A stretch of 64,000 nucleotides of DNA from Candidatus Aegiribacteria sp. MLS_C (GTDB lineage Bacteria > Fermentibacterota > Fermentibacteria > Fermentibacterales > JCC-6): contig LQBI01000024.1 in NCBI GenBank assembly GCA_002030045.1, forward strand, positions 248,001 through 312,000. Direction: 5' to 3'. The translations under genes and the position numbers were made by a program. The notes beneath the pieces are model-generated. The model saw only the letters and a list, made by a program, of their open reading frames with translations, was not told the DNA's origin and ran no database searches. Positions 16,131 through 25,819 of this stretch are shown piece by piece. Each line of letters begins with the position of its first letter. Positions within the stretch are counted from its first letter, which is position 1.

Positions 16131-17594
16131 TTACGGTCCGGACCTCTGCGTTGTCATGTCGCAGTTCTGGAAAGTCCTCTGCACTCTCCATGTCCTTCCG
16201 TCGTACACGTAGAGAGCGGGCGATGTCTTCGGCCCGACGAGCATCCTGTCACCTGTACGGACCATTCCGGGGAAAGGCTGGCACTGTACCAGGTTCCCGT
16301 CGAAGTACATCCTGTTGTAGCTCTCTATTCTCTGGGGTCTGAAACCAAAGGCTCCGATGTACAGCGTACCGCTGCCGTCCCAGCATTCCAGGGCCGCATC
16401 AACGAGGCACCTGTCCGTCGATGCGCCCTCCTGCATAGGCTTCACGGCCTCCCTTGTCCAGATGACACCTCCTGTCCCCAGAGCCGCGAACAGGATACAG
16501 GCAGCTGCCCACGAAGCGGTCCTGCCGATCCTGTCACGCATCATCATCACGAACCCGGCCATGACGAATGCCGCGCCTATCGACGGCAGGTTGAAATACC
16601 TCGAGGGTATGTCGCAAAGCCCGGGAAAGAATCCCTGGAAACCCATGGTCCATGGAAGGAAGGGGAGAGAAACCGTTGCGATCCAGAGGAACCCCTGCAG
16701 CACCAGCCTCCTTGCGTCCCTGGACCCCAGGAACAGCGTCGACAGCCAGAGAAGAGGGTAGAGGACCATCTTCAGTACGGTGTACTCACCGGTGTCCGGG
16801 GGCATGGAAGCGACGAGGGGGTAGACCACGAAGTGCAGAAGGTTCCTGGGTATCATCCAGCTGAGACCGTACCTGGTGAAATTGGCGTCGTCCGGATAGG
16901 AAAGCTGCACCATCACGACATTCAGTACGAAGAATCCGGTCAGGATATAGAACGGCAGGAGCCTTTTGAGCCTGCCCTCTCTTCCCCTGTCGACGGTGAA
17001 GTCCAGTACCGTCAGCAGGATCGGAAGGGACAGCGCCGACTCCTTGGAACCCATCGCCAGAAGTGCGGCAACCAGCGCTAGTATTCTGACGCGAAGGCTG
17101 GAAGCGTATTCATGTCGCGTGTAGAGGTCTGCGGTGAGGAGCACGAGGAACCCGGAGAGGAAACCGGTCGCCCCGGCGGCCACCCAGTACAGGTTGTCGG
17201 TGGCGCAGGGAGAAAGCAGGTAGAAGAGAGCGGCCGCAGCACCGACTGTCATCCTTCCCGTCAGGTTTTCCACAAGCCTCAGGACCAGCACCGCGGATCC
17301 AGCATAGAGGAGCAGGTTCGCAAGGAAATACGGCCAGGGGGTCGGACCCGAGAAGACGGAGAGGACCCAGAAGTACAGATGGGTTACAGGTCTCGGGAAC
17401 ATCTGCACATAGTAACTCCGGTCGAATATATATGTAGGGGCATCGTGATCGACCGCGACCGAAACGTAGGTGAAGTCGTCCTCGTCCCAGAAGGAATGGG
17501 AGAGTATGGAACCGTAGGACAGCAGCAGGAAAACGGCGGCGAACAGGAATCCGGCCACCTGCCGGGTAACGCCGGTTCGATCGATGAGTCTCAT
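16131..17594 (-). CDS. Polytopic membrane protein, GT-C glycosyltransferase-like
   Basis: The 487-residue product has about eleven hydrophobic helices and, after the first one, the acidic loop SFWDEDDFTYV, resembling the catalytic first loop of GT-C enzymes. The last 100 residues are soluble. Its ATG follows the hypE stop by 12 bp with AAGGAG between, so it appears to be the last gene of the hypFCDE operon although no hydrogenase role is obvious. The donor and acceptor are unknown. It ends convergent with the histidine kinase. Confidence 0.6.
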   Translation of the reverse strand: MRLIDRTGVTRQVAGFLFAAVFLLLSYGSILSHSFWDEDDFTYVSVAVDHDAPTYIFDRSYYVQMFPRPVTHLYFWVLSVFSGPTPWPYFLANLLLYAGSAVLVLRLVENLTGRMTVGAAAALFYLLSPCATDNLYWVAAGATGFLSGFLVLLTADLYTRHEYASSLRVRILALVAALLAMGSKESALSLPILLTVLDFTVDRGREGRLKRLLPFYILTGFFVLNVVMVQLSYPDDANFTRYGLSWMIPRNLLHFVVYPLVASMPPDTGEYTVLKMVLYPLLWLSTLFLGSRDARRLVLQGFLWIATVSLPFLPWTMGFQGFFPGLCDIPSRYFNLPSIGAAFVMAGFVMMMRDRIGRTASWAAACILFAALGTGGVIWTREAVKPMQEGASTDRCLVDAALECWDGSGTLYIGAFGFRPQRIESYNRMYFDGNLVQCQPFPGMVRTGDRMLVGPKTSPALYVYDGRTWRVQRTFQNCDMTTQRSGP

Positions 17595-17606
17595 TCAATC
17601 TCCTTG

Positions 17607-18656
17607 TCAGCAGATCCTCGGAAGCTGCTCCCCGCTTATCATGTCCACGATCCTGTCCGATCCTATGAGGCTCCTCATGATGACTCCGGAGCCGGTCCGG
17701 GGTCCGACGCTGCCTATCCTGCAGGCCCCCTTCCCGTCATCGTGGTTCTTCAGGATCTCGACGGCCCTGTCAGCATGCTCCTGCGGAAGGAAGGTCACGA
17801 ATCGGCCCTCGTTGGGCACGTAGAGTGGATCGAACCCCAGCAGCTCGCAGGCCCCCGCAACCTGTTCGGTGACCGGAATGGAGGCCTCGTCAATGAACAC
17901 GGTCAGGCCCGCCTGATCGGCGATCTCGTTCAGTCCGCTGGCAAGTCCGCCCCTGGTCAGGTCCCTCATGCAGTGGATATCCAGGCCTTCCCGAAGGAGT
18001 CCCGACACCATGCCCGAAAGGGGAGCAAGGTCGCTGTTCACCGGTATTTCCAGACCTATCCCTTCCCTGGCGGCCATTATGGCCATGCCGTGCCTTCCGA
18101 TGTCCCCGCTGAGTATCACCGCATCCCCGTCCCTCAAGGAGGATGGATGGATGCTGAGCCCTTCCGGCACTATCCCCACGCCAGAGGTGTTGATGAAGAT
18201 TCCGTCGCCCTTTCCTCTGTCCACGACCTTCGTATCGCCGGTCACGATCTGAACGCCCGCGCGTGCGGCAGCTTCGGCCATGGAGCGGATCACACGCCAG
18301 AGGTCCTCCATTGAGAAACCTTCCTCTATTATCAGACCTGCGGAAAGCCAGAGGGGTCTGGCCCCGCACATTGCGAGGTCGTTCACGGTGCCGTACACGG
18401 AAAGGGAACCGATGTCGCCGCCGGGAAAGAACAGGGGCGTGACCACATGGGAATCAGTGGCGAAGGCCAGGGTGCCTCCGTCAAGCTCCATGACCGCTCC
18501 GTCGTGCCTCCGGTCCAGAAAGCTGTTGGAAAACGTACCGATGATCATGCGGTCGATCAGCTGGTTCATGAGCCTTCCGCCGCCTCCGTGCGCCATGGTT
18601 ACCTTCGGATAATCGGAGATCGGTATCGGACATGCCATATCGTTCAATTCAGTCAT
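17607..18656 (-). CDS. hypE: Hydrogenase maturation factor HypE
   Basis: HypE dehydrates the thiocarboxamide on its C-terminal Cys to a thiocyanate, the source of the cyanide ligands of the NiFe centre. The protein (349 aa) shows the AIR-synthase-like AHGGGGR near the N-terminus, GDTKVVDRG in the middle and the essential C-terminal PRIC ending. I choose ATG 18656, preceded by GGAGG and GGAAAG, which overlaps the hypD end by 8 bp; a TTG/ATG farther upstream is less likely. It works with HypF (carbamoyl supply) and the HypC-HypD complex encoded upstream. Confidence 0.95.
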   Translation of the reverse strand: MTELNDMACPIPISDYPKVTMAHGGGGRLMNQLIDRMIIGTFSNSFLDRRHDGAVMELDGGTLAFATDSHVVTPLFFPGGDIGSLSVYGTVNDLAMCGARPLWLSAGLIIEEGFSMEDLWRVIRSMAEAAARAGVQIVTGDTKVVDRGKGDGIFINTSGVGIVPEGLSIHPSSLRDGDAVILSGDIGRHGMAIMAAREGIGLEIPVNSDLAPLSGMVSGLLREGLDIHCMRDLTRGGLASGLNEIADQAGLTVFIDEASIPVTEQVAGACELLGFDPLYVPNEGRFVTFLPQEHADRAVEILKNHDDGKGACRIGSVGPRTGSGVIMRSLIGSDRIVDMISGEQLPRIC

Positions 18657-19749
18657 CTTTCCAACCTCCAGGTCTGTACCGGTAGTAGGCTGCACAGGCC
18701 CCCTCCGAGGAGACCATCGGCGCTCCGAGCGGATGCTCCGGTGTACACTCCGTACCGAAAGCGGGACACTGATCGGGTTTTATTACACCTCTCAGGACCT
18801 TGCCGGAAAGACACCTGCCGGATTCCTCGACCCTCATGTGGTCGACACTGAACCGCCGTCCCGCGTCGAACTCGCTGTACTCCGGCCGCAGTTCGAGACC
18901 GCTGGAAGGTATCTCGCCCAGCCCTCGCCAGCGCCTGTCAGTCACCTGAAAAACCTTTTCCATCAAGCCCATGGCCGAGATGTTGCCCGGCCTGGTGACG
19001 ACCCTGAGGTACTGGTTCTCCACCCTGTTCGTCCCCTTCTCCAGCTGCGCCACGCACATGTGTATCCCCTCCAGCAGGTCCAGCGGTTCAAAACCTGTCA
19101 CGACAATGGGCACTCCGTACCTTTCCGTTATGGGTTCGTACTCCCTGTAACCCATCACGGCACAGACGTGGCCCGCCGCCAGAAAACCGTCGACATTGCA
19201 CTCAGGGCTCGCAAGGATGGCCTCCATCGCCGGCGGAACCAGAACATGTGACACGAGAAGCGTGAAATTCCGCAGGCCCAGGCTCCTGGCCTGCAGGACG
19301 GCGGCGGCCGTAACCGGAGCCGTCGTCTCAAAACCCACGGCGAAGAAAACCACCTGTTTCCCGGGATCGGAAGCGGCCAGTGTGACGGCGTCCATGGGGG
19401 AATAGACCATGCGTACGTCCCCTCCGCCTGCTTTCACGCTGAGCAGGTCGACCTCGCTCCCCGGGACCCTCAGCATATCCCCGAAAGAGCAGAGGGTCAC
19501 TCCTTCTGTTCCGGCGATGGCGATGGCCTGATCGACCAGTTCGACGGGAGTCACGCAGACCGGGCATCCGGGTCCGTGTATGAGGTTCAGGCCGTCGGGC
19601 AGCAGCCGGTCGATACCGTACCTGACTATGGTATGTGTCTGCCCGCCGCATACCTCCATGATGTTCCAGTCACGGGTCACCTTTTCCCTGATCAGACGGG
19701 AGAACCGCTCCGCGGCACTGCCGTCGCGGTACTCGGATACGAACTTCAA
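18649..19749 (-). CDS. hypD: Hydrogenase maturation factor HypD
   Basis: HypD is the [4Fe-4S] scaffold on which Fe(CN)2CO is built together with HypC. The 366-residue protein has the conserved [18 protein letters not shown] and [10 protein letters not shown] segments and the Cys-rich end ([15 protein letters not shown]). The start is TTG 19749, overlapping the hypC stop (TTGA) with GGAGGGGG in front. Gene order hypF-hypC-hypD-hypE is intact, with no gaps above 13 bp. Confidence 0.95.
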   Translation of the reverse strand: MKFVSEYRDGSAAERFSRLIREKVTRDWNIMEVCGGQTHTIVRYGIDRLLPDGLNLIHGPGCPVCVTPVELVDQAIAIAGTEGVTLCSFGDMLRVPGSEVDLLSVKAGGGDVRMVYSPMDAVTLAASDPGKQVVFFAVGFETTAPVTAAAVLQARSLGLRNFTLLVSHVLVPPAMEAILASPECNVDGFLAAGHVCAVMGYREYEPITERYGVPIVVTGFEPLDLLEGIHMCVAQLEKGTNRVENQYLRVVTRPGNISAMGLMEKVFQVTDRRWRGLGEIPSSGLELRPEYSEFDAGRRFSVDHMRVEESGRCLSGKVLRGVIKPDQCPAFGTECTPEHPLGAPMVSSEGACAAYYRYRPGGWKDD

Positions 19750-20015
19750 ACCCCCTCCGGTCCTTCCCCCAGTTCCTCCATTCCCATTCGGGATATGGTC
19801 TCGAGGTAATCGAAAACCTCGAAGGCCTCCTCCTCGTTAAGCCTGCTGAGGGCAAAACCGGCATGGACTATCACCCAGTCGCCAACCGCCGGATCCCTTA
19901 TTCCAGCCAGGTTCACCTCTCTCACAACTCCGCCGAAGCTGACCTTTCCCGTCGTGAAAAGGGGGTCCTCGTCGGCCGTTATCTCCTCGATCCTTCCCGG
20001 AACACCAAGACACAT
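19746..20015 (-). CDS. hypC: Hydrogenase maturation chaperone HypC
   Basis: HypC carries the Fe(CN)2CO unit between HypD and the large-subunit precursor. The 89-residue protein begins MCLGVPGRI, the family signature with the essential Cys2, and has the OB-fold strands [16 protein letters not shown]. Only one HypC is seen for two hydrogenases, so it probably serves both. GGAGTGG precedes the ATG; the stop is shared with the TTG of hypD. Confidence 0.95.
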   Translation of the reverse strand: MCLGVPGRIEEITADEDPLFTTGKVSFGGVVREVNLAGIRDPAVGDWVIVHAGFALSRLNEEEAFEVFDYLETISRMGMEELGEGPEGV

Positions 20016-20028
20016 GGGTCCACTCCGT

Positions 20029-22281
20029 TCAGTTATCGCTCGAAGAGCGAAGGGCGGCCATGACCTGGCCGGGGGCCACTCCCCCGTCGTTTGCGGGGAG
20101 CCTCGAATGGAAAACCGGAACGAAGCCCTTCCTCTCCAGCGCGCTGCAGCAGTTCTCCAGCAGCAGGTCGTTCTGGAAGCATCCTCCAGTCAGGGCGACC
20201 TTCTCCTCCCCGGCCCGCTGGGCCACTGCCACCACCACCGCAGCAAGGGCACTGTGAAACTTAGCCGATATCGTGCCCGGTCTCAAGCCCCCGTGTATAT
20301 CGTCCAGAATTCCCAGGACCGCAGGTTCCCAGTCCACCACAAGGAGTTCGCCGTCCTCGGCCAGGCGGAAGGGGTAGGCTTCCTCCGGACAGTCTTTCTC
20401 CGCGCAGTGCTGGAGCGCCATGGCCGCCTGGGCCTCGAACTCCGTCTTCTGGTGAAGGTCGAGAAGGGAAGCCACCGCGTCGAAAAGCCGGCCGGCACTG
20501 GAGGTCAGCGGGGAGTTCAGACCTTTCTCCAGCATTGTTTCCAGGATCCCGACCTCCTCGGGGGTGAACGCTCCCTCGGGCATGGAACCGGCCGGGTCAC
20601 GGAGTAGCACCGACAGCAGGCCCAGGGCGGACCTCCTCGGCTCCCTTGCCGCCGCATCCCCTCCCGGAAGCGGGAAATGCCTGAAACGGGCGAACCTGGA
20701 GGGCTGCTGCCCGTTGAAGATGAAGAATTCCCCTCCCCATACCGTTCCGTCGCCGCCGTAACCTGTGCCATCCCAGGCCACCCCTGTGAGTGGAGGCTCC
20801 ACTTCCCTGTCTAGCATGCACGAGTAGACATGCGCGATGTGGTGCTGTACCCTTACGATCTTCAAACCGGATTCCACGGCCCTCCCGGTGGAGAGGTAGT
20901 CGGGGTGCATATCGCATGCGACCGCCCGGGGGGCTGCCCTGTAAAGGTCCTCGATACCGCTCCTGACATCGTCGAAGGCCGCCATGGCCTGAGGGGTCTC
21001 CAGATCCCCTATATGCTGACTTACAAATACGTTGTCCCCCACGGAAAGGGCCAGCGTGTTCTTCAGGTGCGCACCCGTGGCCAGCACTGATGCGCCTCCC
21101 CTGGTCCGAAGAGGGAGGGGTGCGTACCCTCTTGCCCTCCTGAGCATCATCGGCTCTCCCCTGAACAGCCTCACTATGGAATCGTCCACATGGCGAAGGA
21201 TGGGCCGGTCGTGCACCAGGAAGAGGTCGGCGATGCCGCGAAGCCTTACCAGCGCCTCCCTTTCGTCTGTGCAAATGGGCTCATCGGAGATGTTGCCGCT
21301 GGTGGCGACGACCGGAAGGCCTATCTCACTCATGAGGAGGAAATGCAGGGGCGTGTAGGGCAGCATGACTCCGAACTCCGGATTCCCCGGTGCCACCAGT
21401 TCCGATATGCCGGATTCGGTCTCCCTCCTTTCAAGCAGCACTATGGGCGCCTGGGGGGACCGCAGGAGGGCTTCCTCCCCGGAGGACAGCCTGCATGCCG
21501 ATCTGACCGAAGGAAGGTCCGGGAACATCATCGCGAAGGGTTTCTTCATCCTTCCCTTGCGCTTCCTGAGCCGAAGAAGGGGAGGTTCCATGTCGGACCT
21601 GGCCATCAGGTGAAAGCCCCCGAGACCCTTCACGGCCACTATGCTGCCTTCAAGGATTGCGTGGGCCGCGCACAGGAGGGCATCGTCCCTCTCTGCCAGG
21701 ATCTCTCCGTCAGCGTCCCATAACTCCAGCTGAGGCCCGCACTCAGGGCACGCGTTGGGCTGGGCGTGGAAACGCCTGTCCATCGGGTCCTCGTATTCCC
21801 TTCTGCATTCCGGGCACATTCTGAAACGGGCCATTGTGGTGGAGGGTCTGTCGTAGGGTACGGAGCGGATGATGGAATACCTCGGGCCGCAGTTGGTGCA
21901 GTTGGTGAAGGGATATCTGAATCTCCTGTCATCGGGGTCCAGCACTTCCCTCATGCATTCGTCGCATGTGGCGATGTCAGGCAGGACCAGGGTCTCGACC
22001 TTGCCCCGGGAGCTGGTCCTTATCTCGAACCCCGAGCCTCCTTCCAGCGGCAGCTCACGTTCTTCGATCCCGTGGATGATGGACATTGGAGGCTTTCCGG
22101 TCCTAAGGCCCAGAAGGAACCTCTCCAGGAAGCTGTCGGAACCTTCTACCTCGACCTCCACACCGCCGGAGGTGTTAGAGACCCAGCCGGCGAGGCCCAG
22201 TCCCGTCGCGAGACGGTACACAAAGGGACGGAAGCCCACACCCTGGACAGCTCCGACTATCTCCAGCCTTACTCTGCGCAT
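20029..22281 (-). CDS. hypF: Carbamoyltransferase HypF
   Basis: HypF uses carbamoyl phosphate and ATP to make the carbamoyl adenylate transferred to HypE. The 750-residue protein has all domains in order: acylphosphatase-like (GAVQGVGFRPFVYR, residues about 8-22), two zinc-finger pairs (CDECMREVL, CTNCG, then CPECRREYE, CPECG), a YrdC-like domain (about 190-380) and a Kae1/HypF-C domain with VQHHIAHVYSC and WDGTGYGGDGTVWGGE. It is the first gene of hypFCDE, divergent from hypAB. Confidence 0.95.
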   Translation of the reverse strand: MRRVRLEIVGAVQGVGFRPFVYRLATGLGLAGWVSNTSGGVEVEVEGSDSFLERFLLGLRTGKPPMSIIHGIEERELPLEGGSGFEIRTSSRGKVETLVLPDIATCDECMREVLDPDDRRFRYPFTNCTNCGPRYSIIRSVPYDRPSTTMARFRMCPECRREYEDPMDRRFHAQPNACPECGPQLELWDADGEILAERDDALLCAAHAILEGSIVAVKGLGGFHLMARSDMEPPLLRLRKRKGRMKKPFAMMFPDLPSVRSACRLSSGEEALLRSPQAPIVLLERRETESGISELVAPGNPEFGVMLPYTPLHFLLMSEIGLPVVATSGNISDEPICTDEREALVRLRGIADLFLVHDRPILRHVDDSIVRLFRGEPMMLRRARGYAPLPLRTRGGASVLATGAHLKNTLALSVGDNVFVSQHIGDLETPQAMAAFDDVRSGIEDLYRAAPRAVACDMHPDYLSTGRAVESGLKIVRVQHHIAHVYSCMLDREVEPPLTGVAWDGTGYGGDGTVWGGEFFIFNGQQPSRFARFRHFPLPGGDAAAREPRRSALGLLSVLLRDPAGSMPEGAFTPEEVGILETMLEKGLNSPLTSSAGRLFDAVASLLDLHQKTEFEAQAAMALQHCAEKDCPEEAYPFRLAEDGELLVVDWEPAVLGILDDIHGGLRPGTISAKFHSALAAVVVAVAQRAGEEKVALTGGCFQNDLLLENCCSALERKGFVPVFHSRLPANDGGVAPGQVMAALRSSSDN

Positions 22282-22312
22282 CTTCGTCTCTCCGGAACCG
22301 GAAGTACCGTTA

Positions 22313-22340
22313 TTGACATAGTTTTCGAAGGTTATATTCT
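22313..22340 (+). promoter_or_regulatory. Candidate sigma-70-type promoter of hypAB
   Basis: A perfect -35 box TTGACA (22313-22318) is followed after 16 bp by TATTCT (22335-22340) in the spacer between divergent hypF and hypA. The start codon of hypA lies about 57 bp beyond. The match is good but the -10 is imperfect and no experimental support exists. Confidence 0.5.
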
Positions 22341-22397
22341 ACCACTCTGAACTCCACGGGACCACATTCGTTCCCGCCGGTGAAAGGACGGCTCCCA

Positions 22398-22745
22398 GTG
22401 CACGAGATGTCGATGGCAAAGGACATGACCAGAATAATAGGCAGGACCCTGGGCAGGAAGGTGAACCTGGAGAGGGTCAACGTAACCGTCGGACCGCTGT
22501 CCGGCATCAGCCCCGAATCTCTGCGCTTCTGCTTCACGGAGATAGCCCGCATGGAGGGGTTCGGAGAACCGGAACTGGTGATAACCACCACGGAGGCCAG
22601 AATGGTATGTCTCGAATGCGGCCACGAGTACAGCGCGTCGGACTTCTACCAGTGCTGTCCCGTGTGCGGTTCCATCAGCAGGCGGATACTGTCGGGCAGG
22701 GAGTTAACGGTCGACAGCGTGGAGATAGAGGATTCCGCGGAATAA
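22398..22745 (+). CDS. hypA: Nickel chaperone HypA
   Basis: HypA delivers Ni to the large-subunit precursor with HypB. An ATG at 22380 is in frame, but the family requires Met-His-Glu at the very N-terminus for Ni binding. The GTG at 22398 gives MHEMSMAKDM, preceded by AAAGGA about 9 bases upstream, so I start there (115 aa). The zinc site is CLECGHEY...CCPVCG in the C-terminal half. It is followed by hypB after 17 bp and has a promoter candidate upstream. Confidence 0.94.
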   Translation: MHEMSMAKDMTRIIGRTLGRKVNLERVNVTVGPLSGISPESLRFCFTEIARMEGFGEPELVITTTEARMVCLECGHEYSASDFYQCCPVCGSISRRILSGRELTVDSVEIEDSAE

Positions 22746-22762
22746 CCGATTGGACGGCGAAT

Positions 22763-23428
22763 ATGTACGATAATGATGCCGACAGGAGGATAGACATCTC
22801 CGAACCGGTGATGAGCAGGAACGATCGATTCGCGGCAGAAAACAGGAAGTTCCTCACGGACAGGAACATATACACACTGAACCTGATAAGTTCACCCGGA
22901 GCGGGAAAGACGACGGTGCTGGAGGTAATGGCACGTTTCTTCGGCCCCGGAATGGCGGTGATAGAGGGTGACGTGCAGACCAGGCGTGATGCCGAGAGGA
23001 TCGAAAGGGCGGGATGCAGGGCCTGGCAGATAGAGACGGGAGGCGCATGCCACCTTGACGCACAGGCGGTCGGAAATGCCCTTGAACACATGGAAATGGA
23101 AGACGGGACCGTCAGGCTGCTGGCCATCGAGAACGTGGGCAACCTCATATGCCCCTCCGGCTACTTCCTGGGAGAGGACATGAGGATAGGTCTCCTCTCC
23201 ATTCCCGAGGGTGACGACAAGGTGCTCAAGTACCCTAGCCTCTTCAGCACGGTGGACGTCCTGCTGATCAACAAGATGGACCTCGTACCTCATCTCGACT
23301 TCGACGTGGACAGGGTCGTGGAGGAGTGCAGGAGCCTCAATCCGGACGTGACCGTGTTCACGGTCTCCGCAAGGACCGGAGAGGGAATGGAGGAGTTCTG
23401 CGGCTTCGTGGAGTCGAACATTTCCTGA
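22763..23428 (+). CDS. hypB: Nickel-insertion GTPase HypB
   Basis: HypB is a SIMIBI-class GTPase that drives Ni transfer. The 221-residue protein has the P-loop SSPGAGKTT (43-51), GDVQTRRDAERI switch region, CxxxH-type metal-site segment TGGACHLDA and the NKMDL specificity motif. It lacks both the N-terminal CxxCGC nickel site and a His-rich stretch, so it is not a nickel-storage form. The frame is open 52 codons upstream inside hypA, but ATG 22763 gives the usual size. Confidence 0.94.
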   Translation: MYDNDADRRIDISEPVMSRNDRFAAENRKFLTDRNIYTLNLISSPGAGKTTVLEVMARFFGPGMAVIEGDVQTRRDAERIERAGCRAWQIETGGACHLDAQAVGNALEHMEMEDGTVRLLAIENVGNLICPSGYFLGEDMRIGLLSIPEGDDKVLKYPSLFSTVDVLLINKMDLVPHLDFDVDRVVEECRSLNPDVTVFTVSARTGEGMEEFCGFVESNIS

Positions 23429-23464
23429 GGACCCTTCCCGCGAACCGATCGACCCTGTGCGTGG

Positions 23465-25819
23465 TCAGCCGCCGTGGGCGGTCCTCCTCATTATCTCGTC
23501 CTGAAGCTCCCTGGTGAGATCGCAGAAGTAGTCGCTGTAACCGGCGACTCTCACTATCAGGCTGCCGTAATCCTCCGGGGCGTTCTGTGCTGCGAGGAGG
23601 GTCTCCCTGTCCACGACGTTGAGCTGGACATGGTGACCGCCCAGCCTGAAGTAGGTCCTGATCAGGGCCGCCAGCTTCGATCGCTCCTCATCGGTCTCCA
23701 GCATTCCCGGAAGGAACTTCTGATTGAGAAGGGTCCCGCCGGTCCTGGAATGGTCAAGCCTGGAGGCGGAGAGCAGGACCGCCGTAGGACCGTTCCTGTC
23801 GGTTCCCTGCACGGGGGATATGCCTTCAGAGAGCGGTCTTCCCGCCCTCCTTCCATCGGGAGTGGCTCCGGTCACGCTTCCGAAGTACACATGGACGGTA
23901 GTCGGAAGGAAGTTGATATGGTATTCCCCTCCCCTTCCGTTGGGTCTTCCGTCGACGGCGGCCAGACAGATGTCCTGTACGGGGCGGATGAAACGGTCCA
24001 CCCCGGGATCGTCGTTACCGTACCTCGGAGTCCTGTTCCAGAGCATCTGCCTGGTGGCCTCCCTTCCCCGGAAATCACATGAGATGCTTTCCAGGAGCTG
24101 CTTCATGGTCATTGTGCCGCCCGGGGCGAACACATGATGCTCCACTGCCGATATGCTGTCCAGAAGAGTTCCCAGACCTACGAACTGTATATATGTGGTG
24201 TTGTACCTGGCCCCTCCCTGGTGATAGTCCAGCCCCCTGTCGATGCAGTCTTCTATCAGCAGCGACAGGAATGGAGCCGGCATCTCCGCAGCGTAGAGGT
24301 TCTCGATGTAGTCGTTCCCCTTCATCTTTATGTCCGCAAAATGCCTGACCTGTTCCTCGAAAGCCTTCAGGAGACCATCAACGCTCGCAAATCCAACGGG
24401 ATCGGCAGTGGGTTTCCCCAGCATTCTTCCAGTGGAAGGGTCCCTTCCGGAATCAAGTGTGATCTCCAGTATCTTCACGAGGTTGAAATAGCCCGACAGG
24501 TTGTAGTTCTCCATGCCGAAGACCCCCACCTCCACGCATCCGCTGGATCCCCCCAGGAGAGCGTCGGAGAGGCTCTTGCCCTGGTTCAGGAGTTCCTTCA
24601 GTATCATGTCCGCGTTGAATATGGAGGGCTGTCCGAAACCCGCCTTCACCATCTCCAGGGCCCTGTCCAGGAAGGCCGGTTCCGTAGCCTCCCCTATCTG
24701 CACCGAGAGGCTGGGCTGCAGAAGGCGCATCTCCTGTGCCACGTCCACTATCAGGTAGGACAGCTCGCTGACTCCGCTGGAACCGTCGGGCGCCAGGCCT
24801 CCGGTGTTTATCTGGGCGAAATCCGTGTAGGTGCTGCTTTCCATTGCCGTGACACCGACCTTGGGCGGGGCCGGCTGGTTGTTGAACTTGATCCAGAGGC
24901 ACTGCAGGAGTTCCCTTGCCGTTTCCGGAGTAAGGATGCCCTTCTGCAGGTCCCTGAGGTAAAAGGGCAGGAGATGCTGGTCCAGCTTTCCCGGACTGAA
25001 GGAATCCCAGGGATTCAGCTCGGTGGTCACTCCCAGGTGGACGAACCAGTAGTACTGTACGGCTTCCCGGAAGGTGGATGGTGCGTTCCTGGGCACCCTG
25101 GAGCAGACCGAGGAGATCTGCAGGAGTTCCAGCCTCCGTGCGGGATCGGGTTCCGAGTGGGAGAGCTGGAGGGCTTTCAGGGAGTACCTTTCGGCGAACA
25201 GCATCAGGCTCTCGGCGCACATGTCCATGGCCGTCAGCTGAAGCCTTCTCTTCCTGTCGCCGCCTGCCTCCTCCATGGCTCGGGCTATGCTCCTCCTGAT
25301 ATCCTCCATGCCCATGCTGTATATGCTGCCGCCGAGGACGGTATGACCGGGGGACCTCTGCTCCATGAACTCCGTGAAGACACCGGCTCCGTAGCATTCG
25401 AGCCATTCGCTGCTCATGCCTTCGAAGATCCTGTCCCGCATGGAGATTCCCTTCCAGAAGGGAATGATCCTGTCCCTGAATACTTCCATCGTCTCCCGGC
25501 TTACCCGGTACGGTATCTTCTTCCTCGTGTCCAGGAGTTCCAGGTCGGCCATGGAGTGACAGCAGAGTTCCGGATAAGTTGGCACGGACTTGGGACATAT
25601 GCCCTTCTCCCCCACGATCAGTTCATGGTCCCCGATGTAGAGAAACCTGCTGTCCAGGAGGTGGTGGAAGACCTTCGCCCTGGCCAGCGGAGGAGGGAGA
25701 TCACGGGCGCACGGCTTGCGGTAGAAGTCGGTGACCAGCACCGCCCTCTCCGGAGATATGAAGGCTGATGTCTCTATACTCTCATCCCTGAGCCTCTTCA
25801 CTCGATCCGACATCGGCAT
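23465..25819 (-). CDS. Glycyl radical enzyme, trans-4-hydroxyproline dehydratase-like
   Basis: The 784-residue enzyme ends with the glycyl radical loop VRVAGYSDYF (G760). The thiyl site is GGSSGCVEVG (C428, with E430), one Cys followed by V-E. This excludes pyruvate formate-lyase, which has two adjacent Cys, and fits the dehydratase/lyase branch (hydroxyproline, glycerol or related substrates). The run from GCVE through LDYHQGGARYNTTYIQ is closest to what I recall of trans-4-hydroxy-L-proline dehydratase, but no P5C reductase gene is nearby to confirm. Its activase gene ends one base upstream (TGAATG). It is the last gene of the long minus-strand run that begins with the membrane hydrogenase. 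Confidence 0.8.
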   Translation of the reverse strand: MPMSDRVKRLRDESIETSAFISPERAVLVTDFYRKPCARDLPPPLARAKVFHHLLDSRFLYIGDHELIVGEKGICPKSVPTYPELCCHSMADLELLDTRKKIPYRVSRETMEVFRDRIIPFWKGISMRDRIFEGMSSEWLECYGAGVFTEFMEQRSPGHTVLGGSIYSMGMEDIRRSIARAMEEAGGDRKRRLQLTAMDMCAESLMLFAERYSLKALQLSHSEPDPARRLELLQISSVCSRVPRNAPSTFREAVQYYWFVHLGVTTELNPWDSFSPGKLDQHLLPFYLRDLQKGILTPETARELLQCLWIKFNNQPAPPKVGVTAMESSTYTDFAQINTGGLAPDGSSGVSELSYLIVDVAQEMRLLQPSLSVQIGEATEPAFLDRALEMVKAGFGQPSIFNADMILKELLNQGKSLSDALLGGSSGCVEVGVFGMENYNLSGYFNLVKILEITLDSGRDPSTGRMLGKPTADPVGFASVDGLLKAFEEQVRHFADIKMKGNDYIENLYAAEMPAPFLSLLIEDCIDRGLDYHQGGARYNTTYIQFVGLGTLLDSISAVEHHVFAPGGTMTMKQLLESISCDFRGREATRQMLWNRTPRYGNDDPGVDRFIRPVQDICLAAVDGRPNGRGGEYHINFLPTTVHVYFGSVTGATPDGRRAGRPLSEGISPVQGTDRNGPTAVLLSASRLDHSRTGGTLLNQKFLPGMLETDEERSKLAALIRTYFRLGGHHVQLNVVDRETLLAAQNAPEDYGSLIVRVAGYSDYFCDLTRELQDEIMRRTAHGG

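Noticed and set aside
24134-25768. 544-codon plus-strand frame opposite the glycyl radical enzyme
   Set aside because: Antisense shadow; the sense frame has radical Gly and thiyl Cys motifs.
23465-25819. Pyruvate formate-lyase
   Set aside because: PFL has two adjacent active-site cysteines; here a single Cys in GCVE is found, which belongs to the dehydratase/lyase branch.
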